64,000 nt of DNA from Kordia algicida (GCF_051013375.1 NZ_CP142125.1); one strand, 5' to 3'; positions 32,650 to 42,805 are shown, counted from the first letter of the stretch. Made by a program: numbers and translations. Notes: generated by a model from the sequence alone, not told the origin.

Positions 32650-32678
32650 AAAAACCCTCTGATTTTCAGAAGGTTTTG
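32650..32678. terminator. Terminator between lysE and tRNA-Cys
   Basis: AAAACCCTCTGA pairs with TCAGAAGGTTTT (one mismatch) with a short TT loop. It lies between converging transcripts. Confidence 0.7.
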
Positions 32679-32686
32679 TTATTTTG

Positions 32687-32757
32687 AGGCGTCGAGCGGA
32701 TTCGAACCGCTGTACAAGGTTTTGCAGACCTCTGCCTAGCCACTCGGCCACGACGCC
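32687..32757 (-). tRNA. tRNA-Cys (anticodon GCA)
   Basis: On the minus strand the gene begins GGCGTCG (acceptor) and ends CGACGCC plus a discriminator U, pairing over 7 bp. The anticodon loop CTGCAAA carries GCA. The T arm is AGCGG-TTCGAAT-CCGCT. About 71 nt, with no encoded CCA. A perfect promoter TAAATTTG (minus strand, 32770-32777) lies 12 bp upstream. Confidence 0.95.
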
Positions 32758-32769
32758 ATTCTTATGGTG

Positions 32770-32803
32770 CAAATTTAACCAATTTTACATTCTATGCAAC
32801 AAA
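32770..32803 (-). promoter_or_regulatory. tRNA-Cys promoter
   Basis: Minus-strand -7 TAAATTTG at 32770-32777 and -33 TTTG at 32800-32803, spacer 22. Both match the Bacteroidota sigma-A consensus. Confidence 0.65.
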
Positions 32804-32825
32804 AAAGAAACAATAAATACTATTC

Positions 32826-33185
32826 TTACGAACGTTGCGAGGTCATTTCAATCGTAACCATTTGAACATTACCACCAATAGGCGGGTTTAATTTTGAAAC
32901 TTCTACGGTAGCTTCATTTGCAATGGCAATCTCATCAAAAATACGATTCAAAATACGTTTGGCAACATGCTCCAACAATTTAGATCGAATCGCCATTTCT
33001 TCTTTTACAATTTTATTAATATGTACATAATCAACTGTATCAGCTAATTGATCGCTCTTTGCTGAGGTTTGCAAATTAGCTTTCACAGCAACATCAACCC
33101 GATAATCGCTTCCTATCTTACTTTCCTCAACCAAACAACCGTGAAAAGCATATACTCTAATGTTGGTCACACGAATAATTCCCAT
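32826..33185 (-). CDS. folB: Dihydroneopterin aldolase
   Basis: A 119-aa enzyme of folate synthesis that converts 7,8-dihydroneopterin to 6-hydroxymethyl-dihydropterin. Signature: VYAFHGCLVEESKIGSDYRV near the N terminus, ADTVDYVHINKIVKEEM, LEHVAKRILNRIF and VEVSKLNPPIGGNVQMVTIE at the C terminus. Length is usual. It is monocistronic or paired with the following small zinc-ribbon gene upstream. Confidence 0.93.
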   Translation of the reverse strand: MGIIRVTNIRVYAFHGCLVEESKIGSDYRVDVAVKANLQTSAKSDQLADTVDYVHINKIVKEEMAIRSKLLEHVAKRILNRIFDEIAIANEATVEVSKLNPPIGGNVQMVTIEMTSQRS

Positions 33186-33236
33186 AAATAATCTTCTTCT
33201 TAAAAGAAGCTAAAGTACAGCATTCTTCGCAAACTA

Positions 33237-33446
33237 TCAACCTGTAAAAAAGTCAAAAATATTACTAATTGCGCTTGTTTTTGCTTTATAAAATTCCGTG
33301 TACGAACAACGTTCACACGTTACAGAAGTATATTTCTGATTTTGAATATCAAATATCTTAGACAACGTTCCGCCCGTAGCTCTCAATTCTGCTACTTCAT
33401 ACGTTCTGTTCGCACACTTAGGACATGAATAATTAGGATGTTGCAT
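33237..33446 (-). CDS. Zinc-ribbon protein (69 aa)
   Basis: A small nucleic-acid-binding-type zinc ribbon of the DUF2082 kind: CPKCANRTYEVAELRATGG at the N terminus and VTCERCSYTEFYKA at the C terminus supply the four cysteine ligands. Cytoplasmic; function unknown. It precedes folB on the same strand by 51 bp and diverges from glnS. Confidence 0.85.
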   Translation of the reverse strand: MQHPNYSCPKCANRTYEVAELRATGGTLSKIFDIQNQKYTSVTCERCSYTEFYKAKTSAISNIFDFFTG

Positions 33447-33584
33447 ACTATTATATTATTAAATTAAACGACAACTTATACGTATTACCTTATCAATGTT
33501 CGTTACAAGTAAGTACAAAGAAATCTATACCATTTCACATTAATTCGCTAATTTTACATCTTTAATGTTGAAAATAATACTCCT

Positions 33585-35642
33585 ATGACGGAAGAAACAA
33601 AATCACTCAATTTTATTGAGCATATCATTGAGGAAGATTTGGCAAACGGAATGGACAAAAACAATTTACGTTTTCGATTTCCACCTGAGCCAAACGGATA
33701 CTTGCATATTGGGCATACCAAAGCCATCGGAATTAGTTTTGGTTTGGGCGAAAAGTACAATGCACCTGTAAATCTTCGTTTTGATGATACCAATCCTGCC
33801 AAAGAAGAACAGGAATATGTAGATGCAATTAAACGCGATATTTCTTGGTTAGGCTACCAATGGGCACAAGAATGTTATTCCTCTGATTATTTTCAGCAAT
33901 TATACGATTGGACAATTCAACTCATCAAAGATGGAAAAGCCTATGTAGATTCGCAATCTTCTGAAGCTATGGCGGAACAAAAAGGAACGCCTACAGAAGT
34001 AGGAACCAACAGTCCTTACAGAGACCGAAGCGTGGAAGAAAACTTAGACCTATTCCAACGCATGAAAAATGGCGAATTTGAAGCTGGAACACACGTACTA
34101 CGCGCCAAAATTGACATGGAAGATCCAAACATGCTCATGCGCGATCCAATCATGTACAGAATCTTATACGCACATCATCACAGAACTGGAGACGATTGGT
34201 GTATTTACCCAATGTACGATTGGACACATGGTGAAAGTGATTACATCGAACAAATATCACATTCTCTATGTTCGCTAGAATTCAAACCACATCGTAAACT
34301 CTACGATTGGTTCAAAGAGCATGTATACGAATACAGCAAAGACGAATATCCATTACAACCAAAACAGCGCGAATTTGCACGTTTAAACCTAAGTTATACC
34401 ATAATGAGTAAACGAAAATTACTCAAATTGGTAGAAGAAAACATAGTTTCTGGTTGGGACGATCCGCGAATGCCTACCATTTCAGGTTTACGCCGTAGAG
34501 GTTATACGCCAGCAGCTATCAGAAAATTTGTGGAAACTGTCGGAGTTGCCAAACGTGAAAATGTCATCGATGTTTCATTATTGGAATTTTGCATTCGCGA
34601 AGATTTAAACAAAACTGCCAATCGTGTCATGGCTGTATTAAATCCTGTGAAACTTGTCATTACCAACTATCCAGAAGGAAAAGAAGAATGGTTAGATGCA
34701 GAAAACAATCCGGAAGATGAAAACGCAGGAAGTCACAAAGTACCTTTTTCAAGAGAACTGTACATTGAACGTGAAGACTTCAAAGAAAATGCTGGAAGCA
34801 AATACTTTAGACTTACACTTGGGAAAGAAGTACGTCTTAAAAATGCCTACATCATCAAAGGAGAAAATGTGGTAAAAGATGCTGACGGAAACATTACAGA
34901 AATTCACTGTACGTATGATACCGATAGTTTAAGCGGAAGCGGAACGGAAGCAAGCGTACGCAAAGTAAAAGGAACTTTACACTGGGTTTCTATTGCACAC
35001 GCAGTACAAGCTGAGGTTCGTGTATACGATCGTTTATTCTCGGATGAAGCGCCAGGAAATCACAAAGACAAAGATTTTATGGAATTTGTAAATCCTGATT
35101 CGTTAAGTATTGTAAATGCTTTTGTAGAACCGTACTTAAAAGAAGCAAAAGTAGGCGATCGTTTTCAATTTCAACGTCTTGGATATTTTTGTGTGGATGA
35201 AGATACGACAGCAGACAAGCTAATCTTCAACAAAACGGTTGGTTTGCGTGATACGTGGGCAAAACAGAAAAAAGTTGCTGAACAAGATCAAAACAAATCG
35301 CAAAATCAGTCAAAACCAAAACCTCAAAATCAGCAACAATCATCCAGACCTGCCATTGAGGAAATTAAAAAATTAGGAAAAAAATACACCAATTATCCAC
35401 CTGAAAAACAGCAGCTTACCAGAGCTAAAATTCAGGAATTGGCAGAAAAAGTTCCGTATGAAGATTTAGAACCGCTATTTGGAACTGCTGTTAAAAAAGC
35501 AGGAACGCGAATTGCAACGATGATTACGTTGGGTGTTTTATTAAAAAATGGACAAGAACGTAATGGAAATATTGACGAATTCATCGCAAAAGCTCTAGAC
35601 GATAAAAACGATCTGTTAGTGGCGGAAGCACAACAAATCTAG
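33585..35642 (+). CDS. glnS: Glutaminyl-tRNA synthetase with C-terminal extension
   Basis: Class I aminoacyl-tRNA synthetase of 685 aa. HIGH motif HIGHTKA at residues 41-47, and the KMSKS-type loop IMSKRKLLKL near 272-281. The core and anticodon-binding beta barrels end near residue 560. After this comes a Gln/Asn/Lys-rich linker (NKSQNQSKPKPQNQQQSSR) and a 95-residue helical domain (EIKKLGKKYTNYPPEKQQLT onward). The usual E. coli length is about 554 aa, so the C-terminal domain is extra; it resembles a YqeY-like helical tRNA-binding module. A UUCG-loop terminator follows. Confidence 0.95.
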   Translation: MTEETKSLNFIEHIIEEDLANGMDKNNLRFRFPPEPNGYLHIGHTKAIGISFGLGEKYNAPVNLRFDDTNPAKEEQEYVDAIKRDISWLGYQWAQECYSSDYFQQLYDWTIQLIKDGKAYVDSQSSEAMAEQKGTPTEVGTNSPYRDRSVEENLDLFQRMKNGEFEAGTHVLRAKIDMEDPNMLMRDPIMYRILYAHHHRTGDDWCIYPMYDWTHGESDYIEQISHSLCSLEFKPHRKLYDWFKEHVYEYSKDEYPLQPKQREFARLNLSYTIMSKRKLLKLVEENIVSGWDDPRMPTISGLRRRGYTPAAIRKFVETVGVAKRENVIDVSLLEFCIREDLNKTANRVMAVLNPVKLVITNYPEGKEEWLDAENNPEDENAGSHKVPFSRELYIEREDFKENAGSKYFRLTLGKEVRLKNAYIIKGENVVKDADGNITEIHCTYDTDSLSGSGTEASVRKVKGTLHWVSIAHAVQAEVRVYDRLFSDEAPGNHKDKDFMEFVNPDSLSIVNAFVEPYLKEAKVGDRFQFQRLGYFCVDEDTTADKLIFNKTVGLRDTWAKQKKVAEQDQNKSQNQSKPKPQNQQQSSRPAIEEIKKLGKKYTNYPPEKQQLTRAKIQELAEKVPYEDLEPLFGTAVKKAGTRIATMITLGVLLKNGQERNGNIDEFIAKALDDKNDLLVAEAQQI

Positions 35643-35663
35643 CTAAAATCAGTTATATATAAG

Positions 35664-35692
35664 AAGACTGTACTTCGGTACGGTCTTTTTTT
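35664..35692 (+). terminator. glnS terminator with UUCG tetraloop
   Basis: AAGACTGTAC pairs with GTACGGTCTT (one G-U) around TTCG, followed by T8. Confidence 0.85.
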
Positions 35693-35725
35693 TGCAAAAT
35701 TTTTAACTGGATAAATAAAAGAAAC

Positions 35726-37033
35726 ATGAAAAAACTCTTTTACGTCTTACTCCTACTTTTATTAACGAGTATCTTCTATCAATGTTCACTACTAGAAAAT
35801 GATGACCTCACTCCTATTGAAAAAGAACGAGAAGAAATAAATGAAAGTTTATACTCATACCAAGTACTTGTATGGAAATACATAAAAATGCTTCACAAAG
35901 CAACCTATGTAAATGAAAATATATATCCAGAATTGCTTCCGATAAAAGAAAAATTAGGAAACATTGAAAATGCAGTTGCCGTATTTAGAGAAGGAAAATC
36001 ACCAAAAAACCTAAGCGGACTTGATTATGTGACATTTTACAATGATTTACTAGAAAAAAAGAATTTCATTGAAGAAACTGATGAAGATGTATTGCCTTCT
36101 TTCTTAGAATTTAAAGATGGAAAACCCAAACAAAAGTTCACGGAAGAAGAAAAAGCACAAATCAAAACAACAGAACACTTCTTACTCTCAGGAATGACCA
36201 TGTTTGTAAGCAAACTAGGAAAAGATATTTCGCTATACGAAATGATGCAAGTAAAAATGGAACTGATTCCCGAAAGTGAATTAAAATGCTTGTACAGATT
36301 ATTCAGAGGAATGCTGTTTTTTCAAAAAGGAATGGTGTACATGACTGAAGAAGAATTTACACAAAATATTACTTGGCTGGAAAACAATGAAGATGCCGAT
36401 TTTACAAACTACTATTTTTACCTAAAAGGAAAACAATTTTCACAACCACAAGCCTATCAAGTATCACTTTCCATGAACTATTTGCTACGTGGAATAGATC
36501 GACTACTTATTGGTGAAGAAGACAAAGAAAAAGCAGGTTTAGAGGATTTTCAAAAATTCCTAAACATTATGAATCAACTTGGTGTGCAATCAGAATTAAC
36601 ATTAGCGATAGAAACGTATTTACACTTAAAAAATGAAGACTCTGAAAAAGCAATTGTTTCACTTTTAAAACTTAAGGAAAGCAATATGCTTTCTAAAAAA
36701 GAAAAGAATACCATTGATGAATCCATCACGTATCTAAAAGACAGAAAATCAGGCAAAGTATTAAACACGGTGTACGATAAATACTTCTTGGGTAAAATTA
36801 TCACAAAATATACCTGGAATGTGTTATCTGAATTAAACTGGAAACAATTCCTAAAGCAACAAGGTTTTGACAATGCCGATCAGTTTTTCGAAAAAATTGA
36901 CACCAGCAAAGAATTCATTCAAAACATAGAAAAATACACCTCTGAAGAAGCTATGAAAGAAGCAGGAAAGCAACTAAAAGAGGAAGGAGAAAAACTTTGG
37001 GGCAAAGCAAAACAGGTTTGGGATGAAAATTGA
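35726..37033 (+). CDS. Uncharacterised helical lipoprotein (435 aa)
   Basis: Lipoprotein signal with Cys20 (LLLTSIFYQC). The mature protein is Glu/Lys-rich and mostly helical, with repeats that look like tetratricopeptide-type hairpins: INESLYSYQVLVWKYIKMLH, YLKGKQFSQPQAYQVSLSMN, LGVQSELTLAIETYLHLKNE. The C terminus (EAMKEAGKQLKEEGEKLWGK) is an amphipathic helix. Not recognised. Probably faces the periplasm. It is followed by a gene for a secreted subtilisin, with no obvious operon link. Confidence 0.65.
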   Translation: MKKLFYVLLLLLLTSIFYQCSLLENDDLTPIEKEREEINESLYSYQVLVWKYIKMLHKATYVNENIYPELLPIKEKLGNIENAVAVFREGKSPKNLSGLDYVTFYNDLLEKKNFIEETDEDVLPSFLEFKDGKPKQKFTEEEKAQIKTTEHFLLSGMTMFVSKLGKDISLYEMMQVKMELIPESELKCLYRLFRGMLFFQKGMVYMTEEEFTQNITWLENNEDADFTNYYFYLKGKQFSQPQAYQVSLSMNYLLRGIDRLLIGEEDKEKAGLEDFQKFLNIMNQLGVQSELTLAIETYLHLKNEDSEKAIVSLLKLKESNMLSKKEKNTIDESITYLKDRKSGKVLNTVYDKYFLGKIITKYTWNVLSELNWKQFLKQQGFDNADQFFEKIDTSKEFIQNIEKYTSEEAMKEAGKQLKEEGEKLWGKAKQVWDEN

Positions 37034-37219
37034 TCTTCAAAAAACATGACAAACTGTCGTAAAAAGTAGACATATCCGTAAAAATCTTAACATTTTTTTG
37101 AGAACTAATTATTATATTAGCAAGCTAATTGGTTTTTTAACAACATTTTATCAATAAATCAGGTTGGTAATTGCTTAAAAAAATTAGTTGGACCCTAATA
37201 AAACTTAATTAAAATTGTC

Positions 37220-40200
37220 ATGAAAAAAATTACGCAAGTAAAGAGTTTGCTAGGCTCTTTAATTCCTTTGCTCGTGGTTGCAATCTTCTTAAATTGTAAC
37301 ATAGCACAGGCTCAAAGTACAGTGTATTTCCAGGACGAAGTTATTACGATGCCAAACAACATTGCATCTTTTAATTGGAATTCAATGCCTGAAAATGCAA
37401 AATTTAATAACGGATACTTCGGTTGGGCGCACTTTAGTGAAACACCTACACAAGCAATCCAAGATCAATTTGCTGAAAGAAACCTCAAACTTATTGAGTA
37501 TTTCCCAGATCAAACATACTTGTTTTACGCTCCAGCAAATACAAACATCTCATTCTTACAACAATCAGGAGTTGTATCAATTATTCCAATTGAAAACAAC
37601 TTTAAAAAGTCAGCTCAAATCAAATTAAACAACATTGACAGTTATGCTATGCAAGGCAACAATGTTCTTATCATGTTACAGCACTATGACTTTATCAGTA
37701 AAGATTATGTAGTTGAACAATTAGCAAGCATGTCATCAGTTACCATCAAGGAAAACTACAAAACAAGTAGCATGCTTCAAATTGTTATTCCTTACGGACA
37801 AATTGATGCATTGGTATCTCAACCATTTGTAAAATGGGTAGAATTAGTTCCTGCACCAGCAATAAAAGAAGATACTCGCGGAAGAAGTTTACACAGAGCT
37901 TCCAACTTAGATTCACAAACACCATCGGGTAGAAATTACACAGGTGCAGGTGTTGGTGTCATGGTAAGAGATGATGGAATTGTTGGTCCACACATTGACT
38001 TTCAAGGAAGAATTGATAATTCATCTTCTTCTACAGTAGGACAAACACATGGTGATGGTGTAGCAGGAATTATGGCAGGAGCTGGAAACTTAGATCCTAC
38101 CAAAAGAGGAATGGCAGCAGGATCTGATATATATGTAACGCAATACGCTGCTACTTTCTTAGATGATGCAACAACGTCACGAATTAATGACGGATCTGTT
38201 CAAATTACAAACTCATCGTACGGTGACGGATGTAACGATGGATATACTGTAATTTCTCGTACCGTAGATACTCAAACAATAAATACACCAGCATTACTTC
38301 ACGTATTTTCAGCAGGAAACTCAGGAACATCTAACTGTGGTTACGGAGCTGGAGCTGGTTGGGGAAACATTACTGGTGGACACAAACAAGGTAAAAACGT
38401 AATTGCAACAGCAAACACATTTTTCAACGGTTCCTTAGCTTCTTCAAGTAGTCGTGGACCTGCAGCAGACGGACGTATTAAGCCAGACATTACTGCACAT
38501 GGACAAAACCAAGAATCTACTGCGGAAAACAATACATACCAAACATTTGGTGGTACATCAGGAGCAGCACCAGGAATTGCGGGAGTTTCTGCTCAATTAT
38601 ATGAAGCATATGCAAGTTTAAACGGTGGCGCTTTCCCAGAATCTGGGTTAATCAAAGCAACATTATTAAACACTGCAAACGATTATGGAAATACAGGACC
38701 AGACTTTAGCTTCGGTTGGGGAATGGTAAACGGATTAAGAGCAGCAATGCTTATTGAAGATGGACGTTATTTAGACGCTACCATTTCGCAAGGAGGAAAC
38801 AACAATCACTCAATTACAGTACCAGCAAACACAAGAGAAGTTCGTTTTATGGTATACTGGACAGATGCTGCTGCCGCGCCAGGAGCTTCTCCAGCATTAG
38901 TAAATGACTTAGATTTAGTAGTTACTGATCCAGGAAGTACAACACACCAACCATGGGTTTTAGATACAACGCCAAGTGCTGCATTCTTAAACTCACCAGC
39001 AACTACGGGAGCAGATCACTTGAACAACATGGAGCAAGTTGCTATCACAAATCCAACAGCTGGAACATACAATATCAACGTAGCAGGATTTAACGTGCCT
39101 ATGGGACCACAAAAATACTATGTTGTTTACGAAATTATTACAGATGGAATTACGCTTACCTATCCAACTGGTGGCGAAAAATTTGTTGCAGGAACACAAG
39201 AAGTAATTCACTGGGATGCAAACAATGCTGTAAACTCTTATGTATTAGAATATTCTACAGACAATGGAGCTACATGGAACTCAATGGCAACATTACCACC
39301 AGCATCAACAAACTATACTTGGAATGTACCTAACGGACTTGCTTCTGGACAATGTAAAATAAGAATTACTAATGGAACACTTACAGATGAAAGCGACGAC
39401 AATTTCTCTATTGCTTCTCGTGTGACAGGAGTAAATATTTCAATGGTATGTCCAACAGAAGTTACCGTAAGCTGGAATGGTATTCCAAGTGCTACCTCAT
39501 ACGATGTTTATTTATTAGGAGATAAGTTTATGGAAGTTGCAGGAACGTCTACAACAAATTCTTTAGCAGTTCCTATTACAGATGCTTTTGCTCCTATTTG
39601 GGTAGCAGTTGTTGCTAAAGGTGGCAACGGATGGGAAACACTACGTACTAACGCTATAAATTATACAGGAAGCGGATTATTCAACTGTCCATTAGCAAAA
39701 GATTTATCAGTAACGGCAATCAATAACACTGCTGGAGATTTCCAAACAATTTGTAATACTGATCCAATTATTGTTTCTGCAGAGTTACAAAATGATGGTA
39801 CAGATCCACAATCTAATTTTACAGTTTCTTACCAAGTAGGTTCAGAGCCTGTAGTGCAAGAAACATATACAGGAACAATTGCTTCTGGAACTTCAGATAC
39901 ATTCAACTTTGCAACACCAATTACATTAACAGCAAATGGAGATAACACGCTACGTGTTTGGACTTCATTATCTGGTGACGAATTTACAAATAATGATGAG
40001 CAAACATTTGATTTCTTTGCGGTAGTAAATGGAACAGCAATTGATTACTCAGAACCGTTTGATGTAAACGGAGTATTGCCTACAGGATGGATTCTTGACA
40101 ATCCTGATAACTCAAGAACATGGCAAGCAAGAGCAAACCTTTTAGGAATTGACGGTAATACAACAACGGCAGCGTTCGTAGATGGCGCAAATTATACCAC

Positions 40201-40834
40201 AAGAGGACAAGAAGATACGATGACAACAGAGTATTTTGACTTAAACTTTAACGGAACTGCCGAATTAACTTTCGATTTAGCAAAAGCACAATGGTCTAAT
40301 TCGTTTAACGATGGTTTACGTGTCGAAATTTCTATTGATTGTGGTGCAACCTATACACAAGTTTACTTTAAAGATGGACTTGATTTAGCAACGGTTCCTA
40401 ATACAAGTGCAGCTTGGGCACCAAGTTCGGTAAACGATTGGAGAACAGAAATTATAGACATAACTCCATATGTAGGTGAAAATATCTTAGTAAGAATCAT
40501 CAACATAAATGATTACAGCAATAGTACATTTGTAGATAATATTACATTGACAAAAACATTATCTGTTGGAGAAAATGCTTTAGATAAAGCGATAGCATTG
40601 TATCCAAACCCTGCAAAAAGCAATGTAGATGTAATTATCAATACGAATATTGGAAATACATACGAAATTGAATTAATGAACAGTATTGGACAAACAATCA
40701 GTAAAATTGAAGAAACTCGTTTTAGCGCAAGAGCTCAACAACGATTAGATGTTTCTCAGTACGGAACAGGTTTGTACTTTGTAAAAATTAAAGTAGGAGA
40801 CCAAGTAGTAACGAAAAAGTTGATTGTAAACTAA
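37220..40834 (+). CDS. Secreted S8 subtilisin-like protease with T9SS sorting domain
   Basis: A 1204-aa surface or secreted protease. Signal peptide at residues 1-32 (LVVAIFLNCNIAQAQ). A propeptide region follows to about 220. The subtilase domain has Asp251 in VRDDGIVGP, His277 in QTHGDGVAG and Ser447 in GGTSGAAPG. Then a beta-sandwich P-like domain, an Ig-like region and a choice-of-anchor/cleaved-adhesin domain (PFDVNGVLPTGWILDNPDN, about 945-1110). The C-terminal 75 residues are a type IX secretion type A sorting domain (ALYPNPAKSNVDVII ... TKKLIVN). It probably degrades extracellular protein. Confidence 0.93.
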   Translation: MKKITQVKSLLGSLIPLLVVAIFLNCNIAQAQSTVYFQDEVITMPNNIASFNWNSMPENAKFNNGYFGWAHFSETPTQAIQDQFAERNLKLIEYFPDQTYLFYAPANTNISFLQQSGVVSIIPIENNFKKSAQIKLNNIDSYAMQGNNVLIMLQHYDFISKDYVVEQLASMSSVTIKENYKTSSMLQIVIPYGQIDALVSQPFVKWVELVPAPAIKEDTRGRSLHRASNLDSQTPSGRNYTGAGVGVMVRDDGIVGPHIDFQGRIDNSSSSTVGQTHGDGVAGIMAGAGNLDPTKRGMAAGSDIYVTQYAATFLDDATTSRINDGSVQITNSSYGDGCNDGYTVISRTVDTQTINTPALLHVFSAGNSGTSNCGYGAGAGWGNITGGHKQGKNVIATANTFFNGSLASSSSRGPAADGRIKPDITAHGQNQESTAENNTYQTFGGTSGAAPGIAGVSAQLYEAYASLNGGAFPESGLIKATLLNTANDYGNTGPDFSFGWGMVNGLRAAMLIEDGRYLDATISQGGNNNHSITVPANTREVRFMVYWTDAAAAPGASPALVNDLDLVVTDPGSTTHQPWVLDTTPSAAFLNSPATTGADHLNNMEQVAITNPTAGTYNINVAGFNVPMGPQKYYVVYEIITDGITLTYPTGGEKFVAGTQEVIHWDANNAVNSYVLEYSTDNGATWNSMATLPPASTNYTWNVPNGLASGQCKIRITNGTLTDESDDNFSIASRVTGVNISMVCPTEVTVSWNGIPSATSYDVYLLGDKFMEVAGTSTTNSLAVPITDAFAPIWVAVVAKGGNGWETLRTNAINYTGSGLFNCPLAKDLSVTAINNTAGDFQTICNTDPIIVSAELQNDGTDPQSNFTVSYQVGSEPVVQETYTGTIASGTSDTFNFATPITLTANGDNTLRVWTSLSGDEFTNNDEQTFDFFAVVNGTAIDYSEPFDVNGVLPTGWILDNPDNSRTWQARANLLGIDGNTTTAAFVDGANYTTRGQEDTMTTEYFDLNFNGTAELTFDLAKAQWSNSFNDGLRVEISIDCGATYTQVYFKDGLDLATVPNTSAAWAPSSVNDWRTEIIDITPYVGENILVRIININDYSNSTFVDNITLTKTLSVGENALDKAIALYPNPAKSNVDVIINTNIGNTYEIELMNSIGQTISKIEETRFSARAQQRLDVSQYGTGLYFVKIKVGDQVVTKKLIVN

Positions 40835-40862
40835 AAAAGCAACACCAATCCAACCAAACCAT

Positions 40863-40899
40863 AAAAATCCTGAGAATTTCAAATTCTCGGGATTTTTTT
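40863..40899 (+). terminator. Rho-independent terminator
   Basis: AAATCCTGAGAATTT pairs with AAATTCTCGGGATTT (one wobble) around a 1-nt or looser loop, then T8. It ends the S8 protease transcript. Confidence 0.75.
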
Positions 40900-41261
40900 T
40901 GCTTTTAAATCAACTATAAGTTTTAATGATTATTTTGAATAATAGTATCTAGAATATTTATAAAAAACAACCTTATGAGAAGCGTTTTTAGCTACTTTAA
41001 TAAATTTTGAAACAACTTATGTTATTTCTTTAAAAAGGATGCTAAAAAAGGCTTTAAAACGTAAAATGGAGAAGTCGTTGTGAAGTAATGATAGATTAAA
41101 ATCCTTTTTGAATAGTTAAGAATTTTTTTGACACGTTTTCAGCTAAAAAGGAATACAATAATATTAAGTTTTTCAATAAAACATATAAAAATATGCTCAA
41201 CCCAATCAGATTTTTTACTAATAAAATTCTACATCAGATTCGGTTGAACATCACCTATAAT
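40900..41261. other. Intergenic gap without recognisable gene
   Basis: About 360 bp of AT-rich sequence between convergent genes. I see no ORF, tRNA or repeat in it beyond the terminator at its left edge. Confidence 0.4.
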
Positions 41262-41786
41262 TTATTCCTTAATATCTTCCATTTTCATGGTATTCTCTGG
41301 AATTTCTAAAGAAGTTTTAAAATCAGGGAAATACGCAATGATTGAACCCGAACTTTTCATTTCTTTTGCTTCTACAAATGTCCATTTCTTAGCTTTCTCA
41401 TCATACATTCCGAGCATATAACTTGTAGAAGTAATACGCTTATCTTTCATTCGCATTACATTATAATTTTCTACATAACAACGGTATTCGTTTTGTTCTT
41501 TTACAACATCTGATACCGCTTTTGTTTCGGCAACTTCATAAGCAAAACCATCTGCTTTCATTTGATTAAAAGTAGATTTTAAATATTCCTCCATGATTTC
41601 TGCACCGCCAGCAGCTTTTAAAATATTTGGATGTGTAAACGTAAGTAAGGTTTTAAAGTCTTCTTTTAACGTAGCATTACAAGCGGCCTGAGCGTCGCGC
41701 ATGGCTTCTTTTTTGAGTGTTTCCATATTCTGTGAAAATACGTGTGTAGCACAAAATATAAATAGGAGGAAAGTGATTTTTTTCAT
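41262..41786 (-). CDS. Secreted SnoaL-like or uncharacterised protein (174 aa)
   Basis: Signal peptide at the N terminus (MKKITFLLFIFCATHVFSQN); the start at 41786 is preferred over the TTG-type extension to 41813. The mature protein resembles a small alpha-plus-beta sheet fold: ACNATLKEDFKTLLTFTHPN, MEEYLKSTFNQMKADGF, TSTSYMLGMYDEKAKKWTFV. The pattern is close to NTF2/SnoaL-like periplasmic proteins of Bacteroidota, but no catalytic motif is evident. Function unknown. Confidence 0.65.
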   Translation of the reverse strand: MKKITFLLFIFCATHVFSQNMETLKKEAMRDAQAACNATLKEDFKTLLTFTHPNILKAAGGAEIMEEYLKSTFNQMKADGFAYEVAETKAVSDVVKEQNEYRCYVENYNVMRMKDKRITSTSYMLGMYDEKAKKWTFVEAKEMKSSGSIIAYFPDFKTSLEIPENTMKMEDIKE

Positions 41787-41825
41787 CGTGATGGAGTGTT
41801 TAAATTGATACATTATTTAAATGAA

Positions 41826-41854
41826 AAAACCCGAAACTTTATGCTTCGGGTTTT
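41826..41854 (-). terminator. Terminator after the SPFH gene
   Basis: AAAACCCGAA (41826-41835) pairs with TTCGGGTTTT (41845-41854) around a 9-nt loop. On the minus strand it lies just downstream of the SPFH gene. Confidence 0.8.
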
Positions 41855-41869
41855 CGAATAGAGATTATT

Positions 41870-42805
41870 TTACAAATCTCCCTTTTTCGTATTTTTTGTT
41901 CTTTTCATTGCTTCACCAATTTGATTACTTGCGGTAAAACTAGCAACCATGTCATTTAACATGTTACTTCCGGCTTGTGGCGAATTTGGCAATAAAATTA
42001 AATTACTATTGGTTTCCTGACCAATGGCTTGTAAGGTATCATAATGTTGTGTTACAACGATAAGGGCAGAAGCTTCTTGCGAGTTGATTCCAACTTTGTT
42101 TAACACTTCTACAGATTCTTCCAAACCACGTGCAATTTCACGACGCTGATCGGCAATACCTTGTCCTTGTAAACGCTTGCTTTCTGCTTCCGCTTTTGCT
42201 TTTTCAACGATTAAAATACGTTGTGCATCACCTTCATATTGTGCAGCAGTTTTTTCTCTATCTGCCGCGTTAATACGGTTCATTGCCGCTTTTACTTGTG
42301 CATCAGGATCAATATCAGTTACTAAGGTTTTAATGATATCATAACCATATTCCATCATGGCATCATTCAATTCCGTTTTTACAGCAATGGCAATATCGTC
42401 TTTCTTTACGAATACATCATCCAATTTCATTTTTGGCACTTCGGCACGAACTACGTCAAATACATACGAAGTAATTTGATCGTGTGGATAATCTAACTTA
42501 TAAAAAGCATCGTATACTTTGTCTTTAATAACTTTGTATTGAACAGAAACTTTTAAGCGAACAAATACATCATCTAATGTTTTTGTCTCGATAATAACGT
42601 CTAATTGTTGAATTTTTAAACTGAGTTTTCCAGCAATTCTATCAACTAAAGGAATTTTCATCTGTAATCCTGAGTGACGAATACTTTGAAAGCGTCCGAA
42701 ACGTTCAATAATAGCAGCTGTTTGTTGTTTTACGATAAAAAACGATGATAGCAATATGAACAATGCTATAACGCCTAAAACAATGTAAAATGGACTGAAA
42801 GGCAT
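41870..42805 (-). CDS. SPFH domain / band 7 family protein
   Basis: A 311-aa membrane protein of the stomatin/QmcA type. An N-terminal transmembrane segment (IVLGVIALFILLSSFFIV) is followed by the band 7 domain (QTAAIIERFGRFQSIRHSGL, LKIQQLDVIIETKTLDDVF, ITSYVFDVVRAEVPKMKLDD) and a helical, alanine-rich region (NAADREKTAAQYEGDAQRIL onward, residues 185-220). These proteins scaffold membrane microdomains and often regulate proteases. The usual partner NfeD is absent here. Confidence 0.9.
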   Translation of the reverse strand: MPFSPFYIVLGVIALFILLSSFFIVKQQTAAIIERFGRFQSIRHSGLQMKIPLVDRIAGKLSLKIQQLDVIIETKTLDDVFVRLKVSVQYKVIKDKVYDAFYKLDYPHDQITSYVFDVVRAEVPKMKLDDVFVKKDDIAIAVKTELNDAMMEYGYDIIKTLVTDIDPDAQVKAAMNRINAADREKTAAQYEGDAQRILIVEKAKAEAESKRLQGQGIADQRREIARGLEESVEVLNKVGINSQEASALIVVTQHYDTLQAIGQETNSNLILLPNSPQAGSNMLNDMVASFTASNQIGEAMKRTKNTKKGDL

